Positions 7,516 to 16,515 of a DNA stretch of 64,000 bases are shown here, one piece after another (the stretch's first letter is position 1; each line of letters starts with the position of its first letter). Location of the stretch: contig JAVSMN010000001.1 in assembly GCA_032027205.1 (NCBI GenBank), positions 434,001-498,000 on the forward strand, read 5' to 3'. The DNA comes from Zeimonas sp032027205 (lineage in GTDB: Bacteria > Pseudomonadota > Gammaproteobacteria > Burkholderiales > Burkholderiaceae_E). Made by a program: the position numbers and the translations under genes. Under the pieces are notes generated by a model, which did not search any database, was not told the origin of the DNA, and worked only from the letters and a program-made list of their open reading frames with translations.

Positions 7516-9699
7516 TCAGGCTCGCAGCGCCCGCGGCGCTTCGCCGTCGGCCGCGTGGACGTGCGCCGCCGCCTCGTCGGCCGGAAACGCTGCGCGCATC
7601 GGAAGACGCGAGACGTTTCGCGCCCGGTTCGCTCCGCGGCGCTCCACGCCGACCGCGGAGACGTCGGGCGATGCGCCTGCATCGAAGACGTCGCCGGACG
7701 CGTCGCTCGCAGGCAGCCCGTCGCCTGGGCGCGCATCGCCGGCGAGCCGGAATACGGCCGTCGCGCGCAGCAGGTCCTGCGCCTGCCCCTCGAGACTCGC
7801 CGCTGCGGCCGCGCTCTCCTCGACCAGCGCCGCATTGTGCTGCGTAGCCTGGTCCATCTGGCCGACCGCGGAGCCCACCTGCGCGACGCCCGTGCTCTGC
7901 TCGGCGCTGGCGGTGCTGATCTCGCCCATGATCTCGGTCACGCGCCGGATCGAGGAGACGATCTCCCGCATCGTCGAACCGGCCCGATCGACGAGCTTCG
8001 TTCCGCGCTCCACGCGCTCGACGCTCGCGCCGATCAGCGTCTTGATCTCGCGCGCCGCCTCGGCCGAGCGCTGCGCCAGACTGCGCACCTCGCCGGCGAC
8101 GACCGCGAAGCCGCGACCCTGTTCGCCCGCGCGCGCCGCCTCGACCGCGGCGTTCAGCGCGAGGATGTTGGTCTGGAACGCGATGCCGTCGATCACGTTG
8201 ATGATGTCCGCGATCCGTCGCGAGCTCTCGTTGATCTCCTTCATCGTGTCGACGACCTGGCCGACCACTTCACCGCCGGACACGGCGACTTCGCTGGCTC
8301 CGCGGGCGAGCTCGTCGGCCTGGTGCGCGTTGTCGGCGTTCTGCTTCACCGTGGCGCTGAGCTCCTCCATCGACGCAGCCGTTTCCTCGAGCGCGCTCGC
8401 CTGTTGTTCGGTGCGCGACGAGAGGTAGGAGTTCCCCTGCGCGATCTGCGCGCTGGCCGCCGCAACGCCCTCCGCATGGCGGCGCACGTCGCCGACGACG
8501 TCGACGAGCCGGTCCCTCATCTCGACGAGGGCGTCGACGAGCTGCCCGACCTCGTTGCGACCTCGCGACTGCAGCGTCACGTTCAGGTCGCCGTCGGCGA
8601 TCGACCTCGCAAGCGAGACGGCCTCGGCGAGCGGTATCGTCAGGCTGCGCACGAAGACGACCATCAGCGCGAAGGACAATCCGACAATGGCGGCGAGCGC
8701 ACCGACGACCGCGAAGGCCGTGCGGCGCAACTCCGAAACGCGGGCGTCGAACAGCGCAGCCAGGCTTCCCGTCGCCGCCTCTTCGAAGGCGTACAGGCTG
8801 TCGATCGTGCCGGTCAGTCCCTCGTAGTACTCGTTGCTGGGCAGGTCCAGTTGCTGCGCCGCGACGAGGCGCTGGTCGATCACGCCGAGCGACGCCGAGA
8901 GTTTCGTCTTCATCGCCGCGACCGAAGCGCCGAGCCGTGTCGAGTGCTTGGAGTCTGTGGCGTAGGCGCGCGCCAGGCTACGGTCGACCTCGGCAAGCCG
9001 CTCGTTCAGCCGCTGCTTCATCGCGGCCAGTTCGGCGCGTCCGCCGTACGAGAGATTCTTCTCCACCAGCGCCTGCGTGCCGAAGGCGCGCATCCGGCCC
9101 AGCATCTCGGCCGCCCACGGCATGTGCACGAGCGAAGCATCGACGAGCGCGTTGCTGTCGCGCTCGGGCGCGAGCGTCAGGCCGAATTCGTCGATCATGT
9201 CCTCCGACAGCGACAGCAGCGAGGCGATCCACTCGGAATGCAGCTGCGTGCTGCGTTCGGCCGACTTCAACTCGCCCGCAGCAAGCTGTCGATCGAGCCC
9301 GTCCCATCGCTCTCGCGCCTCTTTCCAGCGGGCGACGAAACCCGTCGAGACCGGCGCCTGCTCGAAACGCGTCTCGAAGGCGGCGAGCGCTTCGATCAGC
9401 GCGCTGCGCGCGGCAGGCTGCAACGACGACAACGCCTCGTTGTCGCTCTGCCACAGCGCCGACAGCGACGCGGCCGTGCCGAGGGAGGCGGCGACCACAT
9501 CACGATGATTCTGCGCGAGCCGGATCACCTTCTGAAGCGCGATCGCGGAGGCGACACCGTCGACGCGTCGCTCGGCCGTGCCGACCTCGTCGGCAGTCCG
9601 CAGCAGGTACAACGAGGTCGGCAGTGCGATCATCGCCATCGCCAGCACGCCGAGCACGACGAACTTGTGCGACAGGCGCATCCTGTGCAACCACGACAT
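7516..9699 (-). CDS. Methyl-accepting chemotaxis protein (transmembrane chemoreceptor)
   Basis: A 727-residue chemoreceptor. A first membrane helix (KFVVLGVLAMAMIALPTSLY) is followed by a large periplasmic helical sensor of about 280 residues, a second membrane helix, a HAMP domain (VRSLTIPLAEAVSLARSI) and a signalling domain. The hairpin tip matches the MCP consensus (GIAFQTNILALNAAVEAARA, then GEQGRGFAVVAGEVRSLA). The ligand domain is long and helical, resembling nitrate/nitrite-sensing types, but its ligand cannot be told. The start at 9699 is preferred over one 15 bp upstream because AGGGGA lies just before it. The C-terminal tail does not end in a clear CheR/CheB-binding pentapeptide. 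It sits inside the che operon. Confidence 0.94.
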   Translation of the reverse strand: MSWLHRMRLSHKFVVLGVLAMAMIALPTSLYLLRTADEVGTAERRVDGVASAIALQKVIRLAQNHRDVVAASLGTAASLSALWQSDNEALSSLQPAARSALIEALAAFETRFEQAPVSTGFVARWKEARERWDGLDRQLAAGELKSAERSTQLHSEWIASLLSLSEDMIDEFGLTLAPERDSNALVDASLVHMPWAAEMLGRMRAFGTQALVEKNLSYGGRAELAAMKQRLNERLAEVDRSLARAYATDSKHSTRLGASVAAMKTKLSASLGVIDQRLVAAQQLDLPSNEYYEGLTGTIDSLYAFEEAATGSLAALFDARVSELRRTAFAVVGALAAIVGLSFALMVVFVRSLTIPLAEAVSLARSIADGDLNVTLQSRGRNEVGQLVDALVEMRDRLVDVVGDVRRHAEGVAAASAQIAQGNSYLSSRTEQQASALEETAASMEELSATVKQNADNAHQADELARGASEVAVSGGEVVGQVVDTMKEINESSRRIADIINVIDGIAFQTNILALNAAVEAARAGEQGRGFAVVAGEVRSLAQRSAEAAREIKTLIGASVERVERGTKLVDRAGSTMREIVSSIRRVTEIMGEISTASAEQSTGVAQVGSAVGQMDQATQHNAALVEESAAAAASLEGQAQDLLRATAVFRLAGDARPGDGLPASDASGDVFDAGASPDVSAVGVERRGANRARNVSRLPMRAAFPADEAAAHVHAADGEAPRALRA

Positions 9700-9727
9700 C
9701 GCGTTCCCCTTCATCGGTTCGCCGTCC

Positions 9728-10249
9728 TCACTGCACCGCCGGTTCGACGAGACCCATGTCCGAGCTCGTCATCAGCTTCTCGATGTCGACGAGGATCAGC
9801 ATCCGGTCGTCGACCGCACCGATCGCCAGCAGATAGTCGGCCTCGACTCCCGCCGCGAATTCGGGGACGGGCCGCAACTGCTCCGGCGTGAGCGTCATCA
9901 CGTCGGACACCGAATCGACGACGATGCCGACGACGCGCGAACCGATGTTCAGCACGATCACGACGGTGAACCGATCGTATTTCGCCTCGTCGAGCCGGAA
10001 CTTCAGCCGCATGTCGACGATCGGTACGATGACGCCGCGCAGGTTCACCACGCCCTTGATGAACGGCGGCACGTTGGCCAGGCGCGTGGGCTCCTCGTAG
10101 GAACGGATCTCCTGCACGCGCAAGATGTCGATGCCGTACTCCTCGTTGCCGAGCTTGAACGCGAGAAATTCGCGCACGCTCGCTGCGGACGCGGCCTGCG
10201 CAGCGGCTGCGGCCTGCGATGCGGGTTGCAGGGAAGCGGAAGCGGTCAT
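9728..10249 (-). CDS. cheW: Chemotaxis coupling protein CheW
   Basis: A 173-residue protein. A ~25-residue Ala/Gln-rich N-terminus precedes a CheW domain: LAFKLGNEEYGIDILRVQEI, VPPFIKGVVNLRGVIVPIVD and VGIVVDSVSDVMTLTPEQL. It bridges receptors to CheA in the array. The ATG at 10249 starts MTASASLQ; a TTG 18 bp upstream is possible but less likely. It lies between cheA (136 bp gap) and mcp (28 bp gap). Confidence 0.95.
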   Translation of the reverse strand: MTASASLQPASQAAAAAQAASAASVREFLAFKLGNEEYGIDILRVQEIRSYEEPTRLANVPPFIKGVVNLRGVIVPIVDMRLKFRLDEAKYDRFTVVIVLNIGSRVVGIVVDSVSDVMTLTPEQLRPVPEFAAGVEADYLLAIGAVDDRMLILVDIEKLMTSSDMGLVEPAVQ

Positions 10250-10385
10250 CGGTCGTCTACCTGGCAAGCGGAAAGGAGGCGCACCACGGGCGCGCGGTCG
10301 ATCGTTCGATCTTCGGCGAAGGCAGCGGCCGTCCCCGTCGAAAAAGCGGCAGTCGAACGGCGCTTATCGACGGCGCGAACGCGCA

Positions 10386-12383
10386 TCAGTGGATCCAACC
10401 CGAGACGCTGCGGCTCTCGTCCACGCGGCGCGCGAGCGATGCGACGTCGAGGATCAGCGCGACGCGCCCGTCGCCGAGGATCGTGGCGCCCGAGATGTCG
10501 TCCACGCGGCGATAGTTCGCTTCGAGGTTCTTCACGACCACCTGTTGCTGGCCGACGAGCGCATCGACGACGAGCGCAGCGCGCCTGCCTTCGCTCTCGA
10601 CGACGACCATGATCGGCATTTCGGTCCGTCGCCCCGAGTCCGGAACGTCGAAGACCTGACCCAGGTCGACGACCGGCAGGTACTCGTCGCGCACCTGCAC
10701 CACGCGAGCCCCCGCGCCGATCGAGCGGATCGTCGCGTCACGCAGCTGGAACGACTCGACCACCGAAGCGAGCGGAACGATGTAGCAGTCGGCGCCCACC
10801 GCGACGCTCATGCCGTCCATGATCGCCAGCGTCAGGGGCAGGCGCACCTGCACGCTCATGCCGCGCCCCTCGCAGGAGTCGATCTCGACGGTTCCACCGA
10901 GCGAGACGATGTTCTTCCGGACGACGTCCATGCCGACGCCGCGTCCGGAGACGTCGGTGACCGCATCGGCCGTCGACAACCCGGGCGCGAACACCAGGTT
11001 CCACACTTCGCCATCGGCCATCGCATCGGACACTTCGATTCCGCGCTCGCGCGCCTTGGACAGCAGCCGCGAGCGCGACAGCCCGCGCCCGTCGTCGCAG
11101 ACCTCGATGACGATCGATCCCCCGTGATGCGAGGCCGACAGCGAAATCGTTCCGGTCTCGGCCTTCCCCGCGGCGCGACGTTCGCCCGGCAGTTCGATTC
11201 CGTGATCGCAACAATTGCGCACGAGGTGCGTGAGCGGATCGATGATTTTCTCGACGACGCCCTTGTCGAGTTCGGTCGCCTCGCCGTGCGTGACGAATTC
11301 GACCTGCTTGCCGAGGCGGGCCGCGAGGTCGCGCAGCATTCGCGGGAAGCGATTGAAGACGACCGACATCGGGATCATCCGGATCGACATCACCGATTCC
11401 TGGAGGTTGCGCGTGTTGCGCTCCAGATCGGCAAGGCCGGCAGCCATCTGCTGCTGCGCGCTCGCGTCGAGCCGGGCGCTGTTCTGCGCCAGCATCGCCT
11501 GCGTGATGACGAGCTCGCCCACCAGGTTGATCAACTGGTCCACCTTGTCGACCGACACCCGCAGCGTGGACGTCTCGTTCGACGCAGTGCGCGCTGCCGC
11601 GCCGGCCTGCAGGCCGGCGCCCGATGCGGGCATCGCTGCTCCGGGCAGCGCGCCGGCCGCCGGCGCCGATGGGGTCTGAACAACGCCCGGCACACCGCCG
11701 TCGTGCGCGCACCCGCCGGAAATCGGCTGCAGGCGGACCCGGTCGCGATCGACGTGAAAGGTGAAGAGATCCAGCAGGTCCGCATCCGAACTGCTCGTGC
11801 AGATCCGGAAACGGCGCATGCCGTCGGCCGCCGGACCGGCGTCCAGCCGCTCGATCGTGCCGAGGTCTTCGATCTCGCGGAACAGCTCGAACAGGTTGTC
11901 AGCCTGCTCCGGGGCGACGAGCGGACCGACAACGAGTTCGAGCACGCGCTCGGCCGCGGTCGCGCCCTCGGCGAGCTCTCGCAGGCGCGCACGCAGTTGC
12001 GCGTCGTCGGGCGGCGCGCCGCTACCGCCGTCGCGATGGCGATCGAGGTGCGAACGAAGCGCGTCGCCGGCCTGCAGCAGCACGTCGACCATCGCCACGG
12101 TCGGCGCGAGTTCGCGTCGACGCAGCCGATCGAGCAGCGTCTCCATCTCGTGCGTCAGTTCGGCGAGTTCGGAAAAACCGAAGGTTGCCGCCCCGCCCTT
12201 GACCGAATGCGCGCAGCGGAAGATCGCGTTCATCGTTTCGTCGTCGGCAGCTCGCAGATCGATGTCGAGCAGCAGTTGCTCCATGCGCTCGAGGTTCTCG
12301 GCGGCCTCCTCGAAGAAGACCTCGAAGAACTGGCTGAGGTCGAACGACGCGCTCGCGCCGGGCGCGGCTTGCGGCTCGCTCAT
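10386..12383 (-). CDS. cheA: Chemotaxis sensor histidine kinase CheA
   Basis: A 665-residue soluble kinase. It has an HPt domain with phospho-His in FRCAHSVKGGAATFGF (residues ~50-65), then a region that may be a reduced P2 domain and an Ala/Pro-rich linker. A dimerisation domain (DKVDQLINLVGELVITQAML), an ATPase domain and a C-terminal CheW-like domain follow. The ATPase domain has an N-box HLVRNCCDHGIE, a G1 box CDDGRGLS and a G2 box SGRGVGMDVV. The N-box carries Cys-Cys where Ser-Leu is more usual. It phosphorylates CheY and CheB. A 136-bp gap before cheW holds no recognisable gene. Confidence 0.96.
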   Translation of the reverse strand: MSEPQAAPGASASFDLSQFFEVFFEEAAENLERMEQLLLDIDLRAADDETMNAIFRCAHSVKGGAATFGFSELAELTHEMETLLDRLRRRELAPTVAMVDVLLQAGDALRSHLDRHRDGGSGAPPDDAQLRARLRELAEGATAAERVLELVVGPLVAPEQADNLFELFREIEDLGTIERLDAGPAADGMRRFRICTSSSDADLLDLFTFHVDRDRVRLQPISGGCAHDGGVPGVVQTPSAPAAGALPGAAMPASGAGLQAGAAARTASNETSTLRVSVDKVDQLINLVGELVITQAMLAQNSARLDASAQQQMAAGLADLERNTRNLQESVMSIRMIPMSVVFNRFPRMLRDLAARLGKQVEFVTHGEATELDKGVVEKIIDPLTHLVRNCCDHGIELPGERRAAGKAETGTISLSASHHGGSIVIEVCDDGRGLSRSRLLSKARERGIEVSDAMADGEVWNLVFAPGLSTADAVTDVSGRGVGMDVVRKNIVSLGGTVEIDSCEGRGMSVQVRLPLTLAIMDGMSVAVGADCYIVPLASVVESFQLRDATIRSIGAGARVVQVRDEYLPVVDLGQVFDVPDSGRRTEMPIMVVVESEGRRAALVVDALVGQQQVVVKNLEANYRRVDDISGATILGDGRVALILDVASLARRVDESRSVSGWIH

Positions 12384-12404
12384 TGCATCTGTCTCCCCTG
12401 CTCC

Positions 12405-13589
12405 CTACGACGTCGCCACTGCGCGCGCATCCGGCCGCGTGGCACGAACCCGTTCGATCAGGTGCGCGGCGATCGCCGACAGCGGAAGCACTTCGTGCAC
12501 CGCGCCGTGCGCGATCGCCTCGCGCGGCATTCCGAAGATCACGCAGCTCGCCTCGTCCTGCGCGATGTTCCAGCTGCCCGCATCGCGCATCTCGCGCATC
12601 GCGCGCGCTCCGTCGGCGCCCATGCCGGTGAGCATCACGCCCAGTGCGTTCGCGCCGACGGCGCGCGCTGCCGAGCGGAACAGCACCTCCACCGAAGGGC
12701 GATGGCGATTCACCGGTGCGCCATCGTCCACGCGCGCCACGTACTGCGCGCCGCAGCGCTCGACCGACAGATGCCGACCGCCTGGCGCGATGTACGCGTG
12801 GCCGGGCAGTACGCGTTCGCCGTCGACGGCTTCCTTCACGGCAATGCGGCACAGCGTGTTCAGCCGCGCCGCGTAGCTCGCGGTGAAGCCGGCCGGCATG
12901 TGCTGCGTGATGAGAATCGCCGGCATGTCGGCCGGCAGCCGCGTGAGCAACTCGCGAGTCGCCTCGGTGCCGCCGGTGGAGGCGCCGATGAACACCAGCT
13001 TGTCGCTGCTCAGCCAGCGGTGCTGGGCCGAAAGCGCCATCGGACGCGAAGCGGCCTCGCCGTGCACGGCGTTGGCAACGCCCTGCGTCGCGGCCGAAGC
13101 CGCTATCCCTGCCACTGCCGTGCGTCGGGCCGATCTCGGGCGCGCGCGCGCGGCGATGCGCAACTTCTCCACGATCTCGCTGGCCAGCGCCTCCAGGCCG
13201 CCTGCTACGCCGATGCGCGGCTTGGCAACGAAATCCACGGCGCCGAGTTCGAGTGCCTGCAGCGTGGCGTCGGCGCCTCGCTCGGTGACTGTCGAAACCA
13301 TCACGACCGGCATCGGCCGCAGGCGCATCAGGCGGCCCAGGAAGTCGAGCCCGTCCATGCGCGGCATCTCGACGTCGAGCGTGAGGACGTCGGGGTCGAG
13401 CCGTCGGATCATCTCGCGCGCGATCAGCGGGTCGCTCGCCGCTCCGACGCATTCGAGATCGGGCTGCCGATCGATGATCTGCGCGAGCAGCCGGCGCACC
13501 AGTGCCGAGTCGTCGACGACGAGCACGCGGATGCGCGACGCAGGGGCCGGCGTCGGCGCTGGCATTCCGCTCGGGTTCGCCGGCGTCAT
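12405..13589 (-). CDS. cheB: Protein-glutamate methylesterase CheB
   Basis: A 394-residue two-domain enzyme. The receiver domain has VLVVDDSALVRRLL and phospho-acceptor LTLDVEMPRMDG. The methylesterase domain has the catalytic Ser in FIGASTGGTEA, His in ITQHMPAGFT and Asp in GMGADGARAM. It demethylates and deamidates receptor glutamates for adaptation. The start MTPANPSG at 13589 overlaps the cheR stop (ATGA), which indicates translational coupling. The frame stays open upstream through cheR, but only as an Arg-rich antisense-like shadow. Confidence 0.96.
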   Translation of the reverse strand: MTPANPSGMPAPTPAPASRIRVLVVDDSALVRRLLAQIIDRQPDLECVGAASDPLIAREMIRRLDPDVLTLDVEMPRMDGLDFLGRLMRLRPMPVVMVSTVTERGADATLQALELGAVDFVAKPRIGVAGGLEALASEIVEKLRIAARARPRSARRTAVAGIAASAATQGVANAVHGEAASRPMALSAQHRWLSSDKLVFIGASTGGTEATRELLTRLPADMPAILITQHMPAGFTASYAARLNTLCRIAVKEAVDGERVLPGHAYIAPGGRHLSVERCGAQYVARVDDGAPVNRHRPSVEVLFRSAARAVGANALGVMLTGMGADGARAMREMRDAGSWNIAQDEASCVIFGMPREAIAHGAVHEVLPLSAIAAHLIERVRATRPDARAVATS

Positions 13590-14449
13590 TCGCGCGCGTA
13601 CACCGTCTTGCCCAGCGCGCGGAACAGGTCGCGCGAAGCGGCGAAGTTCTCGGAATGGCCGGCGAAGAGGCTCCCCCCGGGCGCCATCGCCGCATGCACG
13701 CGCTCGAGCACGCTGCGCTGCGTGGCGGCGTCGAAATAGATCATCACGTTGCGGCAGAACACGATGTCCATCGGCTCTTCCAGCGCCCAGCGCCGGTCGG
13801 CGAGATTCAGCACGCGAAAGGCGACCAGGCGCCGGAGCTCCGGCCGCACGCAAACGAAGCCCTCGTTGCCGCCGGTGCCGCGCAGGAAGTGGCGGCGCAA
13901 CCGCTCGGCGCTCAACCCGCGCGCGTCGGCCGGATAGACGCCGCGTTCGGCCGTCGCCAGCACCTTCGTGTTGATGTCGCTGCACAGGATGCGCACGTCG
14001 GTCGCCGGGCCGAGCGCTTCGATGACGGTCATCGCGATCGAGTACGGCTCCTCGCCGGTGGACGCGGCGTTGCACCAGATCCGCACCCGCCGTCCCGCTC
14101 GTCGCCGAAGCTCGTCGGCGAGCCGCTCGAAGTGATGATCCTCGCGAAAGAATGCGGTGAGATTGGTCGTCAGGCAGTTCACGAACTCCTGCCATTCGCA
14201 CTGCGCGGCCGCCTCGCCCGAGCATTCGAGCCAGTCGAGATAGCTCGCGAAAGTCGAGTGGCCGAGCGCGCGCAGGCGCCGGGCGAGCCGGCTGTAGACC
14301 ATTGCCTGCTTGGCGCTGCCCAGGTGGATGCCCGCACGCTCGCGAATCAGCGTACGCACCCGCTCGAAATCGGCGGCCGCCAACGCGAACTCGGCTCCGG
14401 GCGTCGGTAGCGAGGCCGTCCGGGCAACTGCGGAGGAAGCGACACGCAT
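13586..14449 (-). CDS. cheR: Chemotaxis protein methyltransferase CheR
   Basis: A 287-residue SAM-dependent methyltransferase. An N-terminal helical domain (FERVRTLIRERAGIHLG) precedes the SAM-binding domain, with IWCNAASTGEEPYSIAM, ILCSDINTKVLATAERG and MDIVFCRNVMIYFD. It methylates receptor glutamates. It is the first gene of the che operon, 54-60 bp downstream of the predicted start of transcription from a FliA-type promoter. No cheD lies between cheR and cheB, where betaproteobacteria often have one. Confidence 0.96.
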   Translation of the reverse strand: MRVASSAVARTASLPTPGAEFALAAADFERVRTLIRERAGIHLGSAKQAMVYSRLARRLRALGHSTFASYLDWLECSGEAAAQCEWQEFVNCLTTNLTAFFREDHHFERLADELRRRAGRRVRIWCNAASTGEEPYSIAMTVIEALGPATDVRILCSDINTKVLATAERGVYPADARGLSAERLRRHFLRGTGGNEGFVCVRPELRRLVAFRVLNLADRRWALEEPMDIVFCRNVMIYFDAATQRSVLERVHAAMAPGGSLFAGHSENFAASRDLFRALGKTVYARE

Positions 14450-14509
14450 CGCGATTCGAGAACAAGACAGTAAGGCGGCGGCCGCACGAACGGGACGCCT
14501 GCCATCCCG

Positions 14510-14536
14510 TTATCGGCACGATCCGACGCAGCTGTA
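14510..14536 (-). promoter_or_regulatory. FliA (sigma28)-type promoter for the chemotaxis operon
   Basis: On the - strand, TACA (14536-14533) is followed after exactly 15 nt by GCCGATAA (14517-14510). The -10 element is identical to the enterobacterial sigma28 consensus, the -35 matches 3 of 4 bases of TAAA, and the spacing is canonical. It sits about 60 bp upstream of cheR and points into cheR-cheB-cheA-cheW-mcp-cheY-cheZ. This would make the operon a late flagellar (class III) unit. Confidence 0.75.
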
Positions 14537-14571
14537 GGGTCGAGCGATTATCGCGACGGCGCCGCAAGACG

Positions 14572-15756
14572 ATGCGCCGAACAGCGGCGCGAAGACCTTA
14601 CAATTCCCCCTCGCGATCCCACCTGTCCGTCCCATTGAACGCCGACCCCCCCGGGCCGACCGCTTCCGGCCGCCCGTTCCGCCTGCTCGTGCTCGAAGAC
14701 TCCGAGCTCGACTACGAGTTGCTGATGGCGACGCTGGTGCGCGACGGGCTCGCGGCCAGCGCCCGTCGGATCGAAACGCGCGAACAACTGTTGCAGGCGC
14801 TCGGCTCCGACGAATGGGACGCCGTCATCGCTGACCATCAGCTGCCCACCTTCTCCGGCACCGAAGCGCTGCAGTTGGTGCGCGCGACAGGACGTATCCT
14901 GCCGTTCCTCATCGTCTCCGGCACGCTCGGCGAGGAAGCGGCAGTGGCGGCGATGCGCAACGGCGCCGACGACTATCTCGTCAAGGGGCGCCTCGCGCGG
15001 CTGGCGCCGGCGCTGCTCAACGCCATGTCGATGGCGCAGGCGAAGCGCGAGCGTGAGCGCGCATCGCTCGCGCTCGAGCGCTCGGAGCAGCAACTGCGCG
15101 AGCTGTACGCGCAACTTCAGACCGTCGTCGATGACGAACGTGCAGCGATCGCGCGCGAGATCCACGATGACGTCGGCGGGATGCTTACGACGCTTCGCTT
15201 CGACCTGTCGTGGATCGAGCGCAACGGTGACACCGCTTCGTCCGAGCGCGCGCGACACGCGCTGCGAACGACCGTGGCGATCATGCAATCGGCCCAGCGC
15301 ATCCAGCGAAACCTGCGTCCGGCGGTACTCGACGAAGGGCTGCCGGAGGCGATGAAATGGCAGATCGCCGAGTTCCGGCGCACCACCGGCATCGAGGTGC
15401 AGTTCTCGCACAACGTGGCGGCGGTCGCTCTCGACAACGCGCGCGCGATGACCGTCTACCGCACGTTGCAGGAGTCGCTGACGAACGTCGCGCGCCACGC
15501 GAATGCCGCGCGGGTTCGCGTCGACCTGATCGTCGGCGCCGACGAGCTTTCGCTCGAGATCTCCGACGACGGTGTCGGCTTCTCCGGGCAGGCGCTCGCG
15601 AAGGCCGGCTCCTTCGGGCTGCGCGGCCTGGCCGAACGCGCCCGGCGCGTCGGCGGCTGGTTAGACGTCTCGCCAAGCGGGCGCGGGGCATGCGTGCTGC
15701 TGTCGATGCCGCTCGCCGACCGGTCCGCAGCGCCAGAAGCGGAGGTCTCGTCTTGA
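14572..15756 (+). CDS. Hybrid sensor: N-terminal receiver domain plus HisKA_3-type histidine kinase
   Basis: 394 residues if the ATG at 14572 is used; a TTG at 14635 would give a protein closer to the receiver start, and neither has a good ribosome site. The receiver domain has LLVLEDSELDYELL, phospho-acceptor in AVIADHQLPTFSG, and the FLIVSGTLGEE and DDYLVKGRLARL loops. A coiled coil leads to a NarX/DesK-type dimerisation domain with the phospho-His in IAREIHDDVGGMLTTL. A HATPase follows, with LQESLTNVARHANA and ISDDGVGFSG. No membrane segment is present, so it is cytoplasmic and takes input through its receiver. Its stop overlaps the start of its LuxR-type partner. Confidence 0.88.
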   Translation: MRRTAARRPYNSPSRSHLSVPLNADPPGPTASGRPFRLLVLEDSELDYELLMATLVRDGLAASARRIETREQLLQALGSDEWDAVIADHQLPTFSGTEALQLVRATGRILPFLIVSGTLGEEAAVAAMRNGADDYLVKGRLARLAPALLNAMSMAQAKRERERASLALERSEQQLRELYAQLQTVVDDERAAIAREIHDDVGGMLTTLRFDLSWIERNGDTASSERARHALRTTVAIMQSAQRIQRNLRPAVLDEGLPEAMKWQIAEFRRTTGIEVQFSHNVAAVALDNARAMTVYRTLQESLTNVARHANAARVRVDLIVGADELSLEISDDGVGFSGQALAKAGSFGLRGLAERARRVGGWLDVSPSGRGACVLLSMPLADRSAAPEAEVSS

Positions 15757-16385
15757 TCCGCGTCGCGCTGGTGGACGACCACGCGATGATCCGGCGCGGC
15801 CTGCGTGAGACGCTCGCGGAGTCCGGAGACATCGAGATCGTCGGCGAGGCGGGCGACTACCCGTCGCTGCGCAGTCTGCTGCGCGAGACGCCGGTCGACG
15901 TTCTCGTGCTCGACCTGAACCTGCCCGGCCGCAGTGGAATCGACGTGCTCAAGGCGCTCGACGGCGACGAAAACGCGCCTCGCGTCGTCGTGCTGTCTCA
16001 GTACCCCGAAGACCAGTACGCGATCCGGGCGCTGCGCAGCGGCGCGATGGCGTACCTGAACAAGACGACCGAGCCGCGCGAGATCGTAGCCGCGGTGCGA
16101 ACGGTCGCCGCCGGCCGCAAGCATTTGACGCCCGAGGTTGCCCAACTGCTGCTCGACGCGGTCACCGGTAACGGCGGCGGCCCGCGTCACGAGCAGCTCT
16201 CCGACCGGGAACTGCAAACGCTGCTGCTGATCGCCTCGGGGCGTCGTTTGTCGGCAATCGCCGAGGCGCTGACGCTGTCGCCCAAGACGGTCAGCGTCTA
16301 CCGAGCCCGGGTGCTCGAGAAACTCGGCGTGTCGACGAACGCCGAGCTGGCCTCGTACGCGCTTCGCCACGGGCTGATCGAATAG
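15753..16385 (+). CDS. NarL/LuxR-family response regulator
   Basis: A 210-residue regulator. The receiver has VALVDDHAMIRRGLR, phospho-acceptor in LVLDLNLPGRSG, and LNKTTEP in place of the usual LxKxxxP. The C-terminal LuxR helix-turn-helix reads LSDRELQTLLLIASGRRLSA then LSPKTVSVYRARVLEKLGV. The start is TTG at 15753 inside the kinase stop (TTGA), with GGAGG at 15741-15745 spaced 7 nt; the longer upstream frame overlaps the kinase and is discounted. It is translationally coupled to the hybrid kinase, its likely phosphodonor. Targets are unknown; the location beside che genes suggests a motility or surface role. Confidence 0.92.
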   Translation: MIRVALVDDHAMIRRGLRETLAESGDIEIVGEAGDYPSLRSLLRETPVDVLVLDLNLPGRSGIDVLKALDGDENAPRVVVLSQYPEDQYAIRALRSGAMAYLNKTTEPREIVAAVRTVAAGRKHLTPEVAQLLLDAVTGNGGGPRHEQLSDRELQTLLLIASGRRLSAIAEALTLSPKTVSVYRARVLEKLGVSTNAELASYALRHGLIE

Positions 16386-16459
16386 GGACGCGGCTTCGCA
16401 TCGGACACCGTCCATCGTCGTCGGACCGCACCCGGCGTTGCGATTCGTGCACGGTTTCC

Positions 16460-16487
16460 TTGTTTTCGCGCACGGCTCGGGTAGATT
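16460..16487 (+). promoter_or_regulatory. Possible sigma70 promoter for the membrane sensor kinase
   Basis: TTGTTT (16460-16465) and TAGATT (16482-16487) are separated by 16 bp and lie ~29 bp before the ATG at 16516. Both hexamers match the consensus 4 of 6. The 130-bp gap after the LuxR regulator holds no other recognisable element. Confidence 0.3.
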
Positions 16488-16515
16488 GACGCGGCTTCCC
16501 GAGCATCCGATCCCC

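Noticed and set aside
10364..10390. GTCGATAA on the - strand before cheW, resembling a FliA -10
   Set aside because: It differs from the consensus and has ACTG where TAAA is expected at the proper distance, so it is not supported as a promoter.
6928..13739. Very long open frames on the + strand across the che operon, including one of over 1000 codons
   Set aside because: They are antisense to cheA, cheB, cheY and the receptor genes, are extremely rich in Arg, Asp and His, and show no domain. They come from strong GC bias at codon third positions.
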